A model generated the notes under the pieces. It had not been told where the DNA came from. It made no database searches and was given only the letters and a program-made list of their open reading frames with translations. Positions 24,518 to 37,741 of a stretch of DNA of 64,000 nt are shown in pieces. A program made the position numbers and the translations under genes. Positions within the stretch are counted from its first letter, which is position 1. Every line of letters begins with the position of its first letter. The stretch is from positions 2,356,001-2,420,000 of the forward strand of contig WHVY01000008.1 of assembly GCA_022266195.1 (NCBI GenBank), written 5' to 3'. This DNA is from Tetranychus cinnabarinus. Taxonomy: Eukaryota; Arthropoda; Arachnida; Trombidiformes; Tetranychidae.

Positions 24518-27500
24518 ATGGATGTAACTCGGTGGATTAGCAATCCATTTTATAAACTCAACAAATGGATAATCTTGTATTTAACCATTGTTATACATGG
24601 TTATCATTCATCTGGAATATTTCAAGTTGAAGTTGTTGAATTTGAACATAAATACCTCTATTCATCAGCTGATGATACCAAATTAGTTTACAATTTATGT
24701 CTTAAAGAATCAAATACTCTTGTTTATGGGCCTCCATGTACCTATGGAATTGTAACATCACAACCTTCACCACCTTCTGCTCCAGTTTCACTGAGATTAC
24801 CTTTCACATTTAGATGGATGGTGAGTTTATCTGTTAATTTATAAATTTAAATCACAAAAAATAATAATCAAAAAATACTAATAAGTGTTAAACAATCCAA
24901 AAAATAGGTAAAGTTGAAAATTAATTGAAATTTGCGCCTAAAAATAAGATCATAAGACAATTGCATGTTTATAAGACTCCATGTTGTCTCTACCTAACCA
25001 AATGACCGCTTACTAACTGACATTACATATGTCGTCTTAAGTCTAGTTTTACATTTTTAAATTTCGTGATTTATGCTTAATTTTCATCCATTTTGGCTTT
25101 GATTATTCGTTGATTAAATTTCCAAAATCTATATACATTGTTTAATTGTGACACTTCAATGTGTTGGTAGAAAGTGATTTCACTTGTTTTTATTTTTGCC
25201 TTTGGATTTTCACAAGTTAGTTTTGGATGTTCCTCTCAATTTTGAATTGACTGTTTTATTTTGTGATGCAGATTCTCATTCAATTCAATGTTAATCTAAT
25301 TGGTCTCGCATCGTCTAATCCTTATTTACTCATTTACTCTTCTCTTTTTATTCTCATAACTCTAATCTCCATCAGCTTCTTGATCATTTTTTGCTTGTTT
25401 GGTGTCTTAATTATGTGAACTCTACCCTTGACTGAGTTTTTCTCACAGAAACATCTCAACTTTTCTTCTTCATCTTACCTTAAGATTGTCATGTTTACAA
25501 TCAATGAAATTAACCTAATCAAACCAATCTCAATTTTTATAAAATTGCCATCTATCAAGAAAAGACGTACGGTTAATCCTGATTGAGCTATGTTCTGATA
25601 TCTATCATTAAATCGCCATTTTGACCGTATTTTACTCGCCATTTTTGCCTTGAAAATTTAACCAAAGAAATGAAACCTCAGGTTAAAGATGGAAATAATC
25701 ATCAACAGTTTCATCATTAAGGATTACAATTAATGATATTTGATTGTGGTTCATGATAATTGTATTAATTCTTGGAATTTGAAAGATTGTATAACTTGGT
25801 TTCTTAAGGAAAATAAGAAGAAGAAAATTTCATGATAAAATCACATTTGAACATCATTCAGATGACACTTTTATTTATTTTTTTAGCAGCTTCTAATCAA
25901 TATGGAATTAATCACATGCAATTGATTGATATCTCTTTCTTGTGCATTCAATTAATCTAGTAAAATTGAAAGAATCCCGAATATCGATGAAACAAGCAAA
26001 AGCAACCAGACAACAACCAAACCTTGTTTTCCTTGTGCTATCTAAATTGTTTCAAATGTTGGTCCAGCAAATTATTAAAAGGCAGAAAATTTATGTAATG
26101 GACACAAACGAAAGGATAAAGGTCAAAAGGGCCAAAAAAGACACCAATTTTAATGTTAATCTGTTATTTTGAATCAGAGTGAATCTACATCTGTATAGTG
26201 TATTATCATCTGTAGCATGACAAAGGTGGAAGCAAAGATTCTCACAGTTACCATGTTGTTTTTGTTTACAGCCATTTGAGTTAACAAATTATCAACTTAG
26301 GTTAAACCAAGTTTAACAATATATCAGGTATTAAAGGTATCATTTTAGTGTTTATTATCCGTTTTTTGCAGGTTCCTATCAGTCCTTAATGAGTTCACCT
26401 TTGAAAATTACCTTTCTTCATTTTCTCAGGACTAAACATTTTAATATATTTCCTACCGATTCAAGCCAAACCTTTCCCTCCTTCTTGACCATTTTCAGTG
26501 TCAGCGTTTAAAAGACGAATCAAAGGTCAGTCAGTATCAGCTAATTGATGGCAAAATCCGTTTCTTGCGCTTAAAAAACACTCAACTTACAACCTATTAC
26601 AAGAGATTGCTGAATTGTCTTCAAACTCTGTAACAATCAGTTAATGTAGACGAATTAAATTGCAAGTAAAGCTTAAAAATCTTAATTTATTTGAAACAAA
26701 TTATCAAAAGCTTTTTCATATCTTTTCCTCTTTTTACATTTTTATTGTCCTTTAACTAACCATCTAAATGAGCTGGATATTGGTCAGTTTAGTCAATACC
26801 TTGACATCAAGCCTGAATAAACATTATTTCAAGTCTCCAAGTCAGACATGAATGAGGTTTAACCATATTATTATGATGGGTTAAATAATAATTGTAATAA
26901 CAATTGATAATCAATGTTAACACAATCTTGAGGGAATCAAGTTTATCCTTTACATTAAACTGTTTTAGTTTTGATGTTTGGTCTGATTTGATTCACTCTT
27001 GAGACTCAATCAATCTAATTGTGAACAAAAAGAGTGGACATAACATTGAGAAGGGTTACAGTTATAATACATTATTATTGTCAACTAACCTGTCATAGAC
27101 ATTGGTCAATTGTTGACCTTATAAGCCTTAAGGTCATCTATTACTGTATCCGTCAATAATAACCAGTTAACTCAAACCCTTAAACCATATTAAATATGTG
27201 ACAAAATGGTTACAAAAATGATATCAATAACCATTACAGATAACATTGTCAATAACAATCATCTGTAACATTTTGTGGTTAACTCTTTCAACAATTGATC
27301 AACGTTAATGGCAACTATTAAAATATTCAAAGATGCTTATTATTTCAATAGACTTTCACTTTTAGTCAACTTTTTTTAAAGCTACAATCGTATTCAAAAC
27401 ATTTACTAATATTGAAGTTGATTTTGATTTTGACTTTGATGTTGATCTGTGTGATGAAAAGGATGATTGTGGGTGGTGAAAAGGGGCTGAAAATGTCCTG

Positions 27501-30500
27501 AAATACTGAGAGTGTAAACAGATGACATTGAATCTATTAAAAGCCAAAAGTGGATCAGCTTTTGTCAGCTTGTCATTTGAGTTTCACTTTTTTTTGTTGA
27601 GTCTTTTCATTCTTGACTTAAATTAACTTGTAAAATGTTTCTATTAAGTGAAGCATTAAATGCATGGGAAGATTAACATATTGACAAATTTAAGGTTTGA
27701 TCAGAAAAATAAGGTTTCTAACTTTGAATATCACTTTGACTTCAAGTCAATTCATCTGTAATCAAGAGGTGAACTGTCCACCAATGATGAAAATGACCAG
27801 TTTAATGTAAACTCACAAAATTGATTGAGACAGAAACATGAATAGACTGTTAAACATCAACATTTACTAAAGGTATCAGTCAACAGTTGATTAAAAAATT
27901 AACAATTGAATTGCAATTGAATTGCAATCATCTCCTTTGGTCCAACAATGCAGTCTTTTTTTACTGTTTTGCCAAATTGCTAAATAAAGTAACAAATAAA
28001 AACAAGACAACAACATTGATACAATCAATACTCCATAAGGTTTCCTCTCACCTCCAACGTTTCGGCTCATTGAGTTTCGGTTTGGGCCTGAGCGGAGGAG
28101 GAAAGGGAGAGACTCTGTCCTAAATAGGGATACATCATCATCTACATCACCCTCTTGATCGTCTTCACCATCACAGCATCTTTGGCTTTTCACTTTTGTT
28201 GGTGTTTAAAAAAGTGAAAAAAGTGAAAAAAAGTGAAGCCGATGATAATAACATTAAATATTAAAGAACTCGAAAGGGAATTAAAGGATGTAAACCAATT
28301 CTCTCCTGGGATAATCAAATGTTGATCAAAGGCTATTTGGAGAAGCCAATTGGGAATTAACTGAGCATCATCATCATTGATCCATCTGTTAACATTCCTA
28401 TGATTCCTATTTTAATAGTGTACTATTGATCAAAAGGGACAGACTTTTTTTGTTGCTATATTTTTCCTTCAACACATAAATCAACAGCAATTAAACAGGT
28501 TCACCGAGATGTTCAATTTTTGTTTTATTTACTTTTTCAATTTCAACAATTCGACTAGTTTTAAATGTAGTCTAGTATCTGCCATTTAAAATAACGCTAA
28601 AGTGTTGGAAGCTTCAATTGGCTTCAATTGGCTTGAAGAGCTTTTTTGTCCGTTTATTTGACAAAAGTCAATTTCGGGTAAAAATAAAATCAAAATTGTC
28701 CTCTTGAAATTATATTTGATTCCTGTGATGGGATGAATTTTTTTCATGAAAATTGAATTTTAAAGTTTATTTTTAAAATTTAGTCTCATTTGTTTTAGTA
28801 AATTGTATTTACGCGGGGCTCCCCATTTGATTGGTCAAATTAGCTAAGCCAATTACTAGGCGCGCTTTTATCTTTTGTTGTATCTGCTGTTAACCTTTTT
28901 TAATTTTAACCATTTTCCTAATTATCTTCTTGTGTTTAATTTAATGTTAACGTTTAACGTAATGAGTTTTGTTGATTGTAATAATCAATGGAGTATCTAC
29001 TGGCCTTGAGTTAAATCTGTTTGCGTCATTTTTTTCACTTTATCTTATGTGTTGTAATGATGCTGATGCATATCTACACAATGTGACATATGGAAGCCGT
29101 TTGGTTACTGCTTTGCCTTATGAAAAGGTCAGGTAAGTATGGTGATATGTTCATTCAACTGAACAATTTTAGAAACATAAACAAATCTGTTTATCGTTAA
29201 TCAGTTGTTACTGTTGTGTATCCTTACCATGCCAATGTGTTTAATACAGTTGTCTACAAGTCAGCAAGCAAGCACGACACAAACCAATGGATGGGGAAAC
29301 CAGAGAAAGCAAGCGAACAGGCGAACAGCTCAATCAATCTTTATGGTTCAAGATTATCTGCCTACTTTGTGTCTTTCTTCAAGCCAAATCCAAACTTACA
29401 TTAATCCATCCAAATAAATCAAGAACGAGATTAGTATTGAGAAGATCGTGAAAACATAATATTTATATCAAGATGCGGCTAGTTTTTTACTTTTTGATCA
29501 TCTCTTTGCGTTATTTGTGTGGTAGGTTTCCTTCAAAGTCAAGATGGGCCTCAACAAAAGCTCAAAGGAAACATATTTTTTTAACCAAAATGCTTATTTA
29601 TTTTTTTGTGAGTGTTTGCTGTTTTTTGCTTCTGTGTGCTGCTTTACTGGTGAATACTTTATTGAGATGTATTTGCAGCACGCGTAAAAGATGAGATGAA
29701 GATGGCGAAAGATGAAGATAATTATTTGAAATATTTGCATAAAAAATGAAGGCAAACATGAAGAGCATAAAGAATGAAACAGAGAATGTTATTTAGCTTC
29801 AAAAAAATAGATAAGTTCCGGTTAAAAATATACTACATCCTGCGAGATTTGTCCTTGCCTATTATTTTGGCTCTTATATAACTTAATTGTTTAACTGTGT
29901 AAAAAAGAGGCTTCTCTGTGTTACCATATTATTCAGGTCAATTTATATTATTTAACCTTAACATTGACAATTAACTTAATAGGTGATCTATTTTTGGACT
30001 CAAAACATCACTCTATTCTGGTGTTTTTATTTTGTTTAATCTTTACTTGGACTTTACTATTGACTCAATTGGATTGTTTACACTTTTAACTAACCACTTC
30101 ATGTTGATTTTAATCATATAAATGTATTAATAATTTTATCCATTCCTCTTTTCCAGAAATCATTCACTTTAATTGTAACCATTATGGCAAATAACGGTTC
30201 AACAAATAATTCTGTACAATTGGAGAAGCAAATTCATTTCGATGACAATGTTTTACCGACCAATCGATCTTCAAATGGACTCAGACCATGGCTGTATAAA
30301 ACATTTAAATCCACTAATTCGCACCTTGTATATCGATACAGGTTGGTTAATATTTATTATCGCAATCAAGGTGGACCATTAAAATGGTTGCATACAATCA
30401 AAGTTGCAGTCATTTTGAAGCAGTTTGCTTGTTTTTCCCGCAAGGCTATGTAGTGAATTCATTGTTTCAGGCTGAATGGTTTAATACAAGTAATCTTTTT

Positions 30501-33500
30501 GATAATTGTGAACAACATAAAGAATTTTTTTGTTGGAAATTAAGACGTTGATTTAGGAGACGAAGTTAGAGAGAAAAATGGCTAAAGTTTAATCATGATT
30601 ACTCTCAGTAATTTAGATTAGCGTAACTTTGAAGCATCTTTAATTGACTCGTGTTTTCAACTTTTTTAACACATGTAAAGTAACTTTTTTAAACCAACTG
30701 ACTGCAATTTATCAACCTTTTCAAGATGAGAAGCGTTAGTTTCTTGAGAGGAAAACATGATGCTGGTGAGGAAGAAACAGATGATATAAAGACTAATTCA
30801 GATTCTTTATTATAATTGTGTGGAGACACAAATTGGATCATCATGAGATTGTTATATTTTATCAACCATGACCTCAGCCTGAGTTAACATGTAATTGTAA
30901 TCACTTCTCTACTCATTACCTTGTCTACTATCTTGATCAGAATTTTACAATTCTCAAATCTTAGTCATTATATCATTAGCAAGAGTAATTAAATTAGTCA
31001 ATCTGAATTGCAAAGATTGAATAAAAAAAATACAACAACAGAGAAAGTTGAAAAGAGTTGACATAATTTATGAGATTGAATAGATGTGTGACTTGTATTG
31101 ACCTAGGAGTTGATGATTTTTGCTTGATTAGCTAACTGTAGCACTTTTATCAACTGATTTAGGTTGACAATGATAATGTTAACAAAGGGTTAGCTGATTG
31201 TGTCAATATTAACACTGTCAACTGTGTCCATCATTGTGTAACACAGTCAGTAAGGGTTAAAGGAAAACACGAGTAAAATTGTCCCAGTTTTAGGGTAACT
31301 TTCTGACCGAATAGCCAAATAACAATCAGTAGGACATATTGACCATCTTTTCCCTCCTCCTTCTCCTCTCTCTTTCATCTTCACTCTGATCATCCTCCTA
31401 CTTGTTTAATCCCATTGCATCTCTTAAATAAAAGGATAAACATTAGATGAAAAGTTCCCTTGATAATATAAACTCAATTTGTTTCCTAAGAGGTTTAACA
31501 GACACTTTTTATAGTCTATTGTATCAAAATGAATAGACATAGCAAGATACAGTTTGACATAATAAAAAACAAACTGAAAACAGCAAACAATCAAATAATG
31601 ATGAGTCAATTTTTGTGCGACATTTTGATTGTTAAAAAACTATTAATGATCCGTAAAGTTTGAAGAATCAATTTTTACCTTTTTTTTTTGTTCAACATTC
31701 AATTAATCAATCCTTTTCTTTGACCACTTTTTTTACTAGGGTTTATTGTTCACTGTATTATCATGGTGATGAATGTTCAGAGTTTTGCCGTGAACGAAAT
31801 GATGTATTTGGACATTATGGATGCCGAGAAAATGGACAAAAGTCATGCTTAACCGGCTGGATCGGTGACAATTGTGATAAACCTAAATGCAGACCGGGAT
31901 GTAACTCTGAACATGGGTACTGCTCTGAACCTGACCAATGTCAATGTCGACCTGGTTATTCTGGACCTTTATGTAACCAGTGTCTTCTTTATCCTGGTTG
32001 TATCAATGGTTATTGTCTTAAACCCTGGCAGTGTATTTGCCACCGTAATTGGGGTGGAATCTTATGTGATCAAGATTTAAATTTCTGTGGTACTCATCAA
32101 CCTTGTCTAAATGGTGGCTTGTGCGATAACATTGCTCCTAATCAGTACAAATGTCACTGTAAACCCGGGTACGACGGTAACAATTGTCAAATTGGTGAGT
32201 TACCAACTAATTGTGCATTTTATTTTACAATGAATTCACAATGATTATCGGCATCACCATCAATTAATCATTAAATAGTCATTATTTAGTAGTTCAAATG
32301 AGCACACAAATGTCATTTTTGCTTCCTTATCTAACCAATAATTCAACTGATTAATCACTAATTGTTCATTCAACATCGACAATTTTTCATGGATAATTTT
32401 GTAGGAGTTGTATCTGTTTCATTGGACCCAATTATGTCATCCAATATTGACAAGATTAACAGATGTGATGATTATTTTGATCAATTTCAATGATAAATAT
32501 CGATATTTGTTGGATAATATAACACGTGCCTTGAATCCCTTGAGTTAACAATCCAATTTAAATGCAGATTCGAGATGACTTTTTTGTTGATTGAACTCAA
32601 CCACTTATTAACGACAATATGATGTTTTTTTGTCATTGTACTACCGTTTGAAATGTTATATTATGATTGCTTGATCAGATAGTCTAAACCGTAACTTGAT
32701 GATTGTTGTTCAATTTAACGGAAGCTATGAATGTCTAGTGATGATCAGTCTCACTATTTGGCTACTGTTGAACAAAGTAATTTGATATTTATTTTAAAGG
32801 AATGATTACTTTACTGATTGTTAAGTTATAATATCTTTAGCCTGTGTTGAATACGAGATGACAACTAATTTAAATTTGTCCTTTTCAACCAATCAAGATC
32901 TTTATGAAGATTAAGCCATCATCATGCTAACAAATTGTTATAACATTTCGTCAAATCAAACGGATGTTATGCGACTTTTTACGCTAAATAGTTCATTTAA
33001 TTAAGATTAAATGAGCAGATTGTCAGATCTAAATATCATATGAAACTTGACTAACAAATCAGATTAATTAACATTGATCCAAACTTGAAACTCTTGAAAC
33101 GGAAATCAGAAAATGTTTCAAAGACTGTTGCCAATAATGATGCTGAAAATGATACTGAACGGGATTTGATTTTGCTCGTTTAACATCATAAAAGGCCATT
33201 TTTACGGTAAAGTTAAAAATATACTTTATCATTAAATTATCAATAGAGTAGCTGGTAAACAATCAAGTAAATTGTCAGGAGCCAGGTCAATCTTATCTAT
33301 TGAATTGATCCATGTATTTACATATGGATTCTTGTTCTTATTATGGCTACCAGAACAGTAATTTGGTTGATCCATCACGATTTAAGGCGGATCAGGCTAA
33401 AAGTCTTCTCTATTATGACCACAAGGCCTAAGGCCAAGTGTATCATCAAGATATGTTCTTGACGGTGAAGAGGATGAAAATAATCTGTAACCCATATTTA

Positions 33501-36105
33501 CGATATTTTATTGTTTTCTTCGTCTTCCATTATTATTAGTCGTGTAAAGTCAATCATTTATGATCATAACTTTCGTTTCATCTTGATTTTTTATTTTTAA
33601 ATCCGTTTTCAATCGTTGATCAATATTACCTTTTTACTTTTGCATATTCAAATTGAGCTTTCTTTTGTTGCCATTAGCGTGACTTTAACTGAAACGCCTA
33701 TGAAACACTTGGAATTTATTTTTTCAAGATTAACAGGAAAACATTTTATTAATAGGCAAAATGAAAGTAAGTTTACCAATAAAAATGAAAATAACAATCA
33801 TCATTAAATTGTTGACTATAATTTTAAAAGTAGCCAACAATTATCATATTTTACTTGCTGATGGTTTACTTCACAAGGTTTGCTTCTGTCGACACTTGAA
33901 TCATCTTTCATCGGTACATCGCTATTTCAATGTAACTCAAAATTTAAACCTTGGTTCAATTTAAATCTGCATCTTATGGTATTTTCAATGATGATTTGAT
34001 TACTAACTGTTTTAATTGAAAGCTTCATGATTCTGATTTTTCGTGATTTGAAACGTTTAATTTACTGTGTAAATTAGTCTTTTACAACTCTTTTAGATTA
34101 GTCGCTCATTTTTTACATTCAACTTTTCCTGCTTTTCATCATTCTCTCAAGCAAATTTTGTTGTAAATTTTGGTGGTTTATTAATGACTATTTGATGGTG
34201 AACTCTGATTATATTGATTCCTTTGAAGATTACAATTTAGTAATTTAAGAAATTTAAAACTAATGAACATTTTATACTCTTTTGTCAACAGTTGTTAACC
34301 CATGTGTTACAAGTCCCTGTCTTCATGGAGGAACCTGCTCTGAAGTAAATAATTCATCTTTCATTTGTAACTGTCCTGCTGGATGGACTGGTAATCGTTG
34401 TCAGATTAATATCAATGAATGTTCATCTAATCCATGTCAAAATGATGGTAAATGCATAGATCTAATCAATGGATATCAATGCGTTTGTCCTCCTGGATTC
34501 ACTGGAGATCGTTGTCAAGATGGTAAGTGAAACTTGTTTCAACAGTTAATCATCATCATTAGCATCTTGATCTTGAATTTTGTTTCTAAATCTTCTTTCT
34601 CGAGTAATTGTTTCTACTATGAAGCTAAGAAATTTGATCCTCTTGATTTTCAGGAAGTCCAAATTTCCTCCTGCTCAGATTAGCTAAATCTCTGATTTAG
34701 AAAGTGATAGAATAGGTACAACATTGTTGATGAAATTGAAACTTGTCCTTACTAATTAAAATTGGTGATTCTCCACTGTAACCATTTTAAAGACTTTCCT
34801 TGTCATGTATTTACATTATTAAAAGCTCAGGTTTTCTTAACACCATATATTGATAATTATTGCTTATTTTCATAATTTTTTACTCATATTTACTAATTTC
34901 ATGTAATTTTATCTTTTATTACAGACATTAATGAATGCAACCTGGAAGCATCTTTGTCTCCCTGTATACCGTCAACAACAGAATCGTGTCAGAATATAAA
35001 AGGATCTTATAAATGTAAATGTATCAAAGGATTTGAAGGGCAACATTGTGAATCAAATGTAAACGACTGTGAGCCAAATCCTTGTGCTAATGATGGTTCC
35101 TGTATCGATCTGGTTAACGCATATCAATGTGTTTGTCAAAAGGGTTTTAAAGGTGCTCATTGTCAACAAGTGGATGAAAATGTTTGCTCACTTGGTGGAT
35201 CGGATAATTATTGGGAAATTACTACCCGAGCTTCATCTTGTCCGATGAAATGGTGCAAATGTTCCCACGATAAAGGACCTTTCTGTATCTGTGTTGGTAG
35301 GGATTTACCTTCAATTACTGTTGATCATCAATCCTTAACTGAACCTGATGCTTTCAATTCTCTTGTTTTGGTTTTTGAAAAGATTTTAACTAACAATCAA
35401 ACTCAAATTATTTGCGAAGCTTTGAAAGCAATCCTGATTCTCTACCAAGACACTCTAGACTCTAAACAAATGTCAACCGTCTGTCATCGGCAAGACATTA
35501 ATTCACTTGTTTTTTATTCATTGGACAACTCAGAAAATGTCCTTAAAATTGGTGATATTTTATTAAATTCACGCAACTCTTTTCGGATCAAGCAAATTAT
35601 CAAAAATAAACAAGAACTGGATGCTGACAATAGACAAATACAATTTTTACTAGTTTTAACATTATTTTGTATATTCTTATTTATATGTTTTTCATCTAAA
35701 TCCATACACAATCGAAGTAAACAATATATTCGACAATTTAGATCTCGGATTGCCAAGTTTATCGCCGAAAATCAAACCAATGCAGTTCAACCTGAGACGA
35801 TCAACGATTTAAACCTTGTAAAGCAATCAAATAACAACAACTTAAATCAATTTGATGATGATTGTAATAATCAACGTCCAATAAGCATAAATATTTTAAA
35901 TTCAAGTCCTAATCATTTCAAATTTAATCATCTTAAATTAAAACAATTGGATACTTATGAAAACAATGAGTGTGATCCAGTTAATATCAATAAATTATCA
36001 TCATCAACATCCACAATCAATTCAGTTGGGACAATAGAAACTTATGTTAAAAAATCTAATCTTAATGAGAAACAAATTAAGATTGGAATAGAACAAAAAG
36101 TGTGA
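24518..36105 (+). CDS. Ser / JAG: Serrate/Jagged-type Notch ligand with seven EGF repeats
   Basis: This is a transmembrane Notch ligand. Exons 24518-24820, 30157-30341, 31740-32194, 34292-34522 and 34925-36105 join in phase, giving 784 aa. Order: hydrophobic signal (~18-33), MNNL domain with LRLPFTFRW then KSFTLIV across exons 1-2, a DSL domain (~164-208; YCSLYYHGDEC, ERNDVFGHYGC, CLTGWIGDNC), seven EGF repeats (several calcium-binding type, NINEC/NVNDC), a Cys-rich segment beginning CSLGGSDNYWEI, a Jagged-like pre-membrane region, one membrane helix (~628-646, LLVLTLFCIFLFICF) and a ~138-aa Asn-rich cytoplasmic tail ending EQKV. The Cys-rich pre-membrane region places it with Serrate/Jagged, not Delta. 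Seven EGF repeats are far fewer than the 14-16 usual for the class. AATAAA lies at 36221-36226. Confidence 0.93.
24821..30156. other. First intron of the Serrate-like gene (5.3 kb)
   Basis: A long intron likely to hold enhancers. It includes a CACGCG box at 29679-29684, a small GC-richer island at about 28030-28180, short tandem repeats (AAAAAAGTG units at about 28206-28240; GGCTTCAATT units at about 28609-28640) and otherwise AT-rich sequence. No nested gene is supported. Confidence 0.6.
30342..31739. other. Second intron of the Serrate-like gene
   Basis: A 1.4-kb AT-rich intron; nothing else was recognised. Confidence 0.8.
32195..34291. other. Third intron of the Serrate-like gene
   Basis: A 2.1-kb AT-rich intron. 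I searched it for extra EGF exons (Cys-rich frames with CxCxxGxxG) and found none. The fourth intron (34523-34924) is likewise empty. Confidence 0.75.
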
Positions 36106-36220
36106 ATAATTAGATGATCGCCTATTTAAATTTTCTCTGTAATTCTACTAAACATAATGTAAATTGCAATCTACTCCATTTTAACAAATGTTCATTTGTA
36201 ATTAGACCATTTTCAATGAA

Positions 36221-36226
36221 AATAAA
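36221..36226 (+). terminator. Poly(A) signal of the Serrate-like gene
   Basis: AATAAA about 115 bases after the stop codon, in a suitable AT-rich 3' UTR context. The rest of 36106-36495 shows nothing else. Confidence 0.6.
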
Positions 36227-36495
36227 TTTCATACAAACAATTAAAGCTGTACAAAGAAATTCAATGTCTACAACTTTTATTTACTGACCGCTTCATCATC
36301 AAGGGATAAACACCAATAGATGATAAAAAATGAGTTTATCAACAGTTTGTAATTTTAAAAAAGCCCCTCAATGAAATCGCTTGCGAATCAAAAGTTCAAA
36401 TTACTAAAAAAGCTAAACTCAAAGACAATTTTGTTACGTTAATTAATTAATTTTTCATCTTGTTTACAGTATTTTTTCGTTGTTAAATTATCAAC

Positions 36496-36963
36496 ATGTC
36501 CCATCAATTTGGTTTGATTAATAGTAAACATCATCGCAGACCCAAAAAAAGTAATCTATCGTATCAAGTAAAAAAAGATATCAAGGATTTAATTAACCGC
36601 GCTAATACTTCCAGCAAAATTGGTGATCGACATGATCGCCGTGCTCATAGAAATGATAGATTGGTTCATGAATGTCCACAAACCCCAAGAACTGACAAAA
36701 ATTTCATCATGGACAGATACTTGAGTGAAATCAAATCTGTTTCGGACCAACAGAGTGATAAAGTAACCTTATTAGATGATGATTTGGAAAGTCCAAAGAT
36801 GTGTGATTATTTTGGTGATAAGCCTCCAATGGATTTCAATTTATGTACTCCAAGATTTGAATTTAATGATATTGGTCATACTGATACTCGAAAGAACCTT
36901 GACCATCCAACTAATAAAGAGATAGCTCAGATGATTTTAAACGAAATCATCAAATTTAGTTAA
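36496..36963 (+). CDS. Orphan 155-aa basic protein
   Basis: I do not recognise the family. The single open frame begins with ATG in a plausible context (TCAACATG) and has codon use like its neighbours. The first ~60 residues are basic (HHRRPKKS, DRHDRRAHRNDR) and suggest nuclear or nucleic-acid association. The middle is acidic (VTLLDDDLESPK), followed by FNLCTPRFEFNDIGH and a short helical end, EIAQMILNEIIKF. There is no signal peptide, membrane segment or Cys pattern. An acceptor-like CTTGTTTACAG about 25 bases before the ATG suggests a spliced 5' UTR. It lies between the Notch ligand and ADRM1 on the same strand. It could be a fast-evolving cell-cycle or chromatin protein, but that is a guess. 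Confidence 0.6.
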   Translation: MSHQFGLINSKHHRRPKKSNLSYQVKKDIKDLINRANTSSKIGDRHDRRAHRNDRLVHECPQTPRTDKNFIMDRYLSEIKSVSDQQSDKVTLLDDDLESPKMCDYFGDKPPMDFNLCTPRFEFNDIGHTDTRKNLDHPTNKEIAQMILNEIIKFS

Positions 36964-37741
36964 CTATAAGTTGCGAAGACGTTGGTACAAAAGTGCTGTT
37001 ATTCTTATAAATTTTTTCCACTAAATTTAAATACTTCAAGTTAATCTAATATTTCAAATATTTACCTTGTTAATCCTAATCAATTTTTTATACTTTCAAT
37101 TCATCAGAGAAATATTGTCCAACTATACTTTATTCAGAAACATTATCATGTATTCCAATCATCCATTATCAGACAACTAAAATTTTCTGTCGATTCTGAA
37201 AATTTAAATCAGTGAGATTATATAAGGCCATAAAATAAAAAATTAAAAATCTCAAATGACATTTACAATTTAATAAAGATGCTACAGTAAGAGATTATGG
37301 ACTCTCTTGGATTAGCTTATTCACACTATTCAACGGACAGCGTATTTTCATCATTCCAATTTTCATTGATACGGATCTGTTGATCAAAATCAACCTGAAT
37401 TGTTTTTTTAATATGATTTCTAGAGTTAAATGATTGATATTTTTCGAGCGAAGAGTGGTTTAATTAATAATTAAAGAAATCGCAATGAAATTGAGTTTAT
37501 AAATCGAGCCTCATTATCTCAGCCTTTACTGGATTAAAAAATTCATTGGCTTTTGTTAGCGGCTTGTAATTAGAATAAAACCCCTCGTAGTTAAATCCAT
37601 CCATACAGCCGATGATTCTTCATTTTTCTCAACAACGCAAAATTCCCAAACAATCTTTTATAAGCTTTTTTGAACAATCATTTTGAATAATCAATAGTTA
37701 ATTGTGTTTAGTAGCTAATTTGTTTTTACTTTATACCCACA
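36964..37741. other. Intergenic before ADRM1
   Basis: AT-rich, with an AATAAA near 37235 that could serve the upstream orphan gene. Nothing else was recognised. Confidence 0.5.

Noticed and set aside
29030..29133. Candidate Serrate exon ending VTYGSRLVTALPYEKVR with a strong GTAAGT donor
   Set aside because: The exon at 30157-30341 fits the MNNL domain directly (FRW then KSFTLIV) with correct phase; the candidate lacks a good acceptor and its exit phase does not suit that exon.
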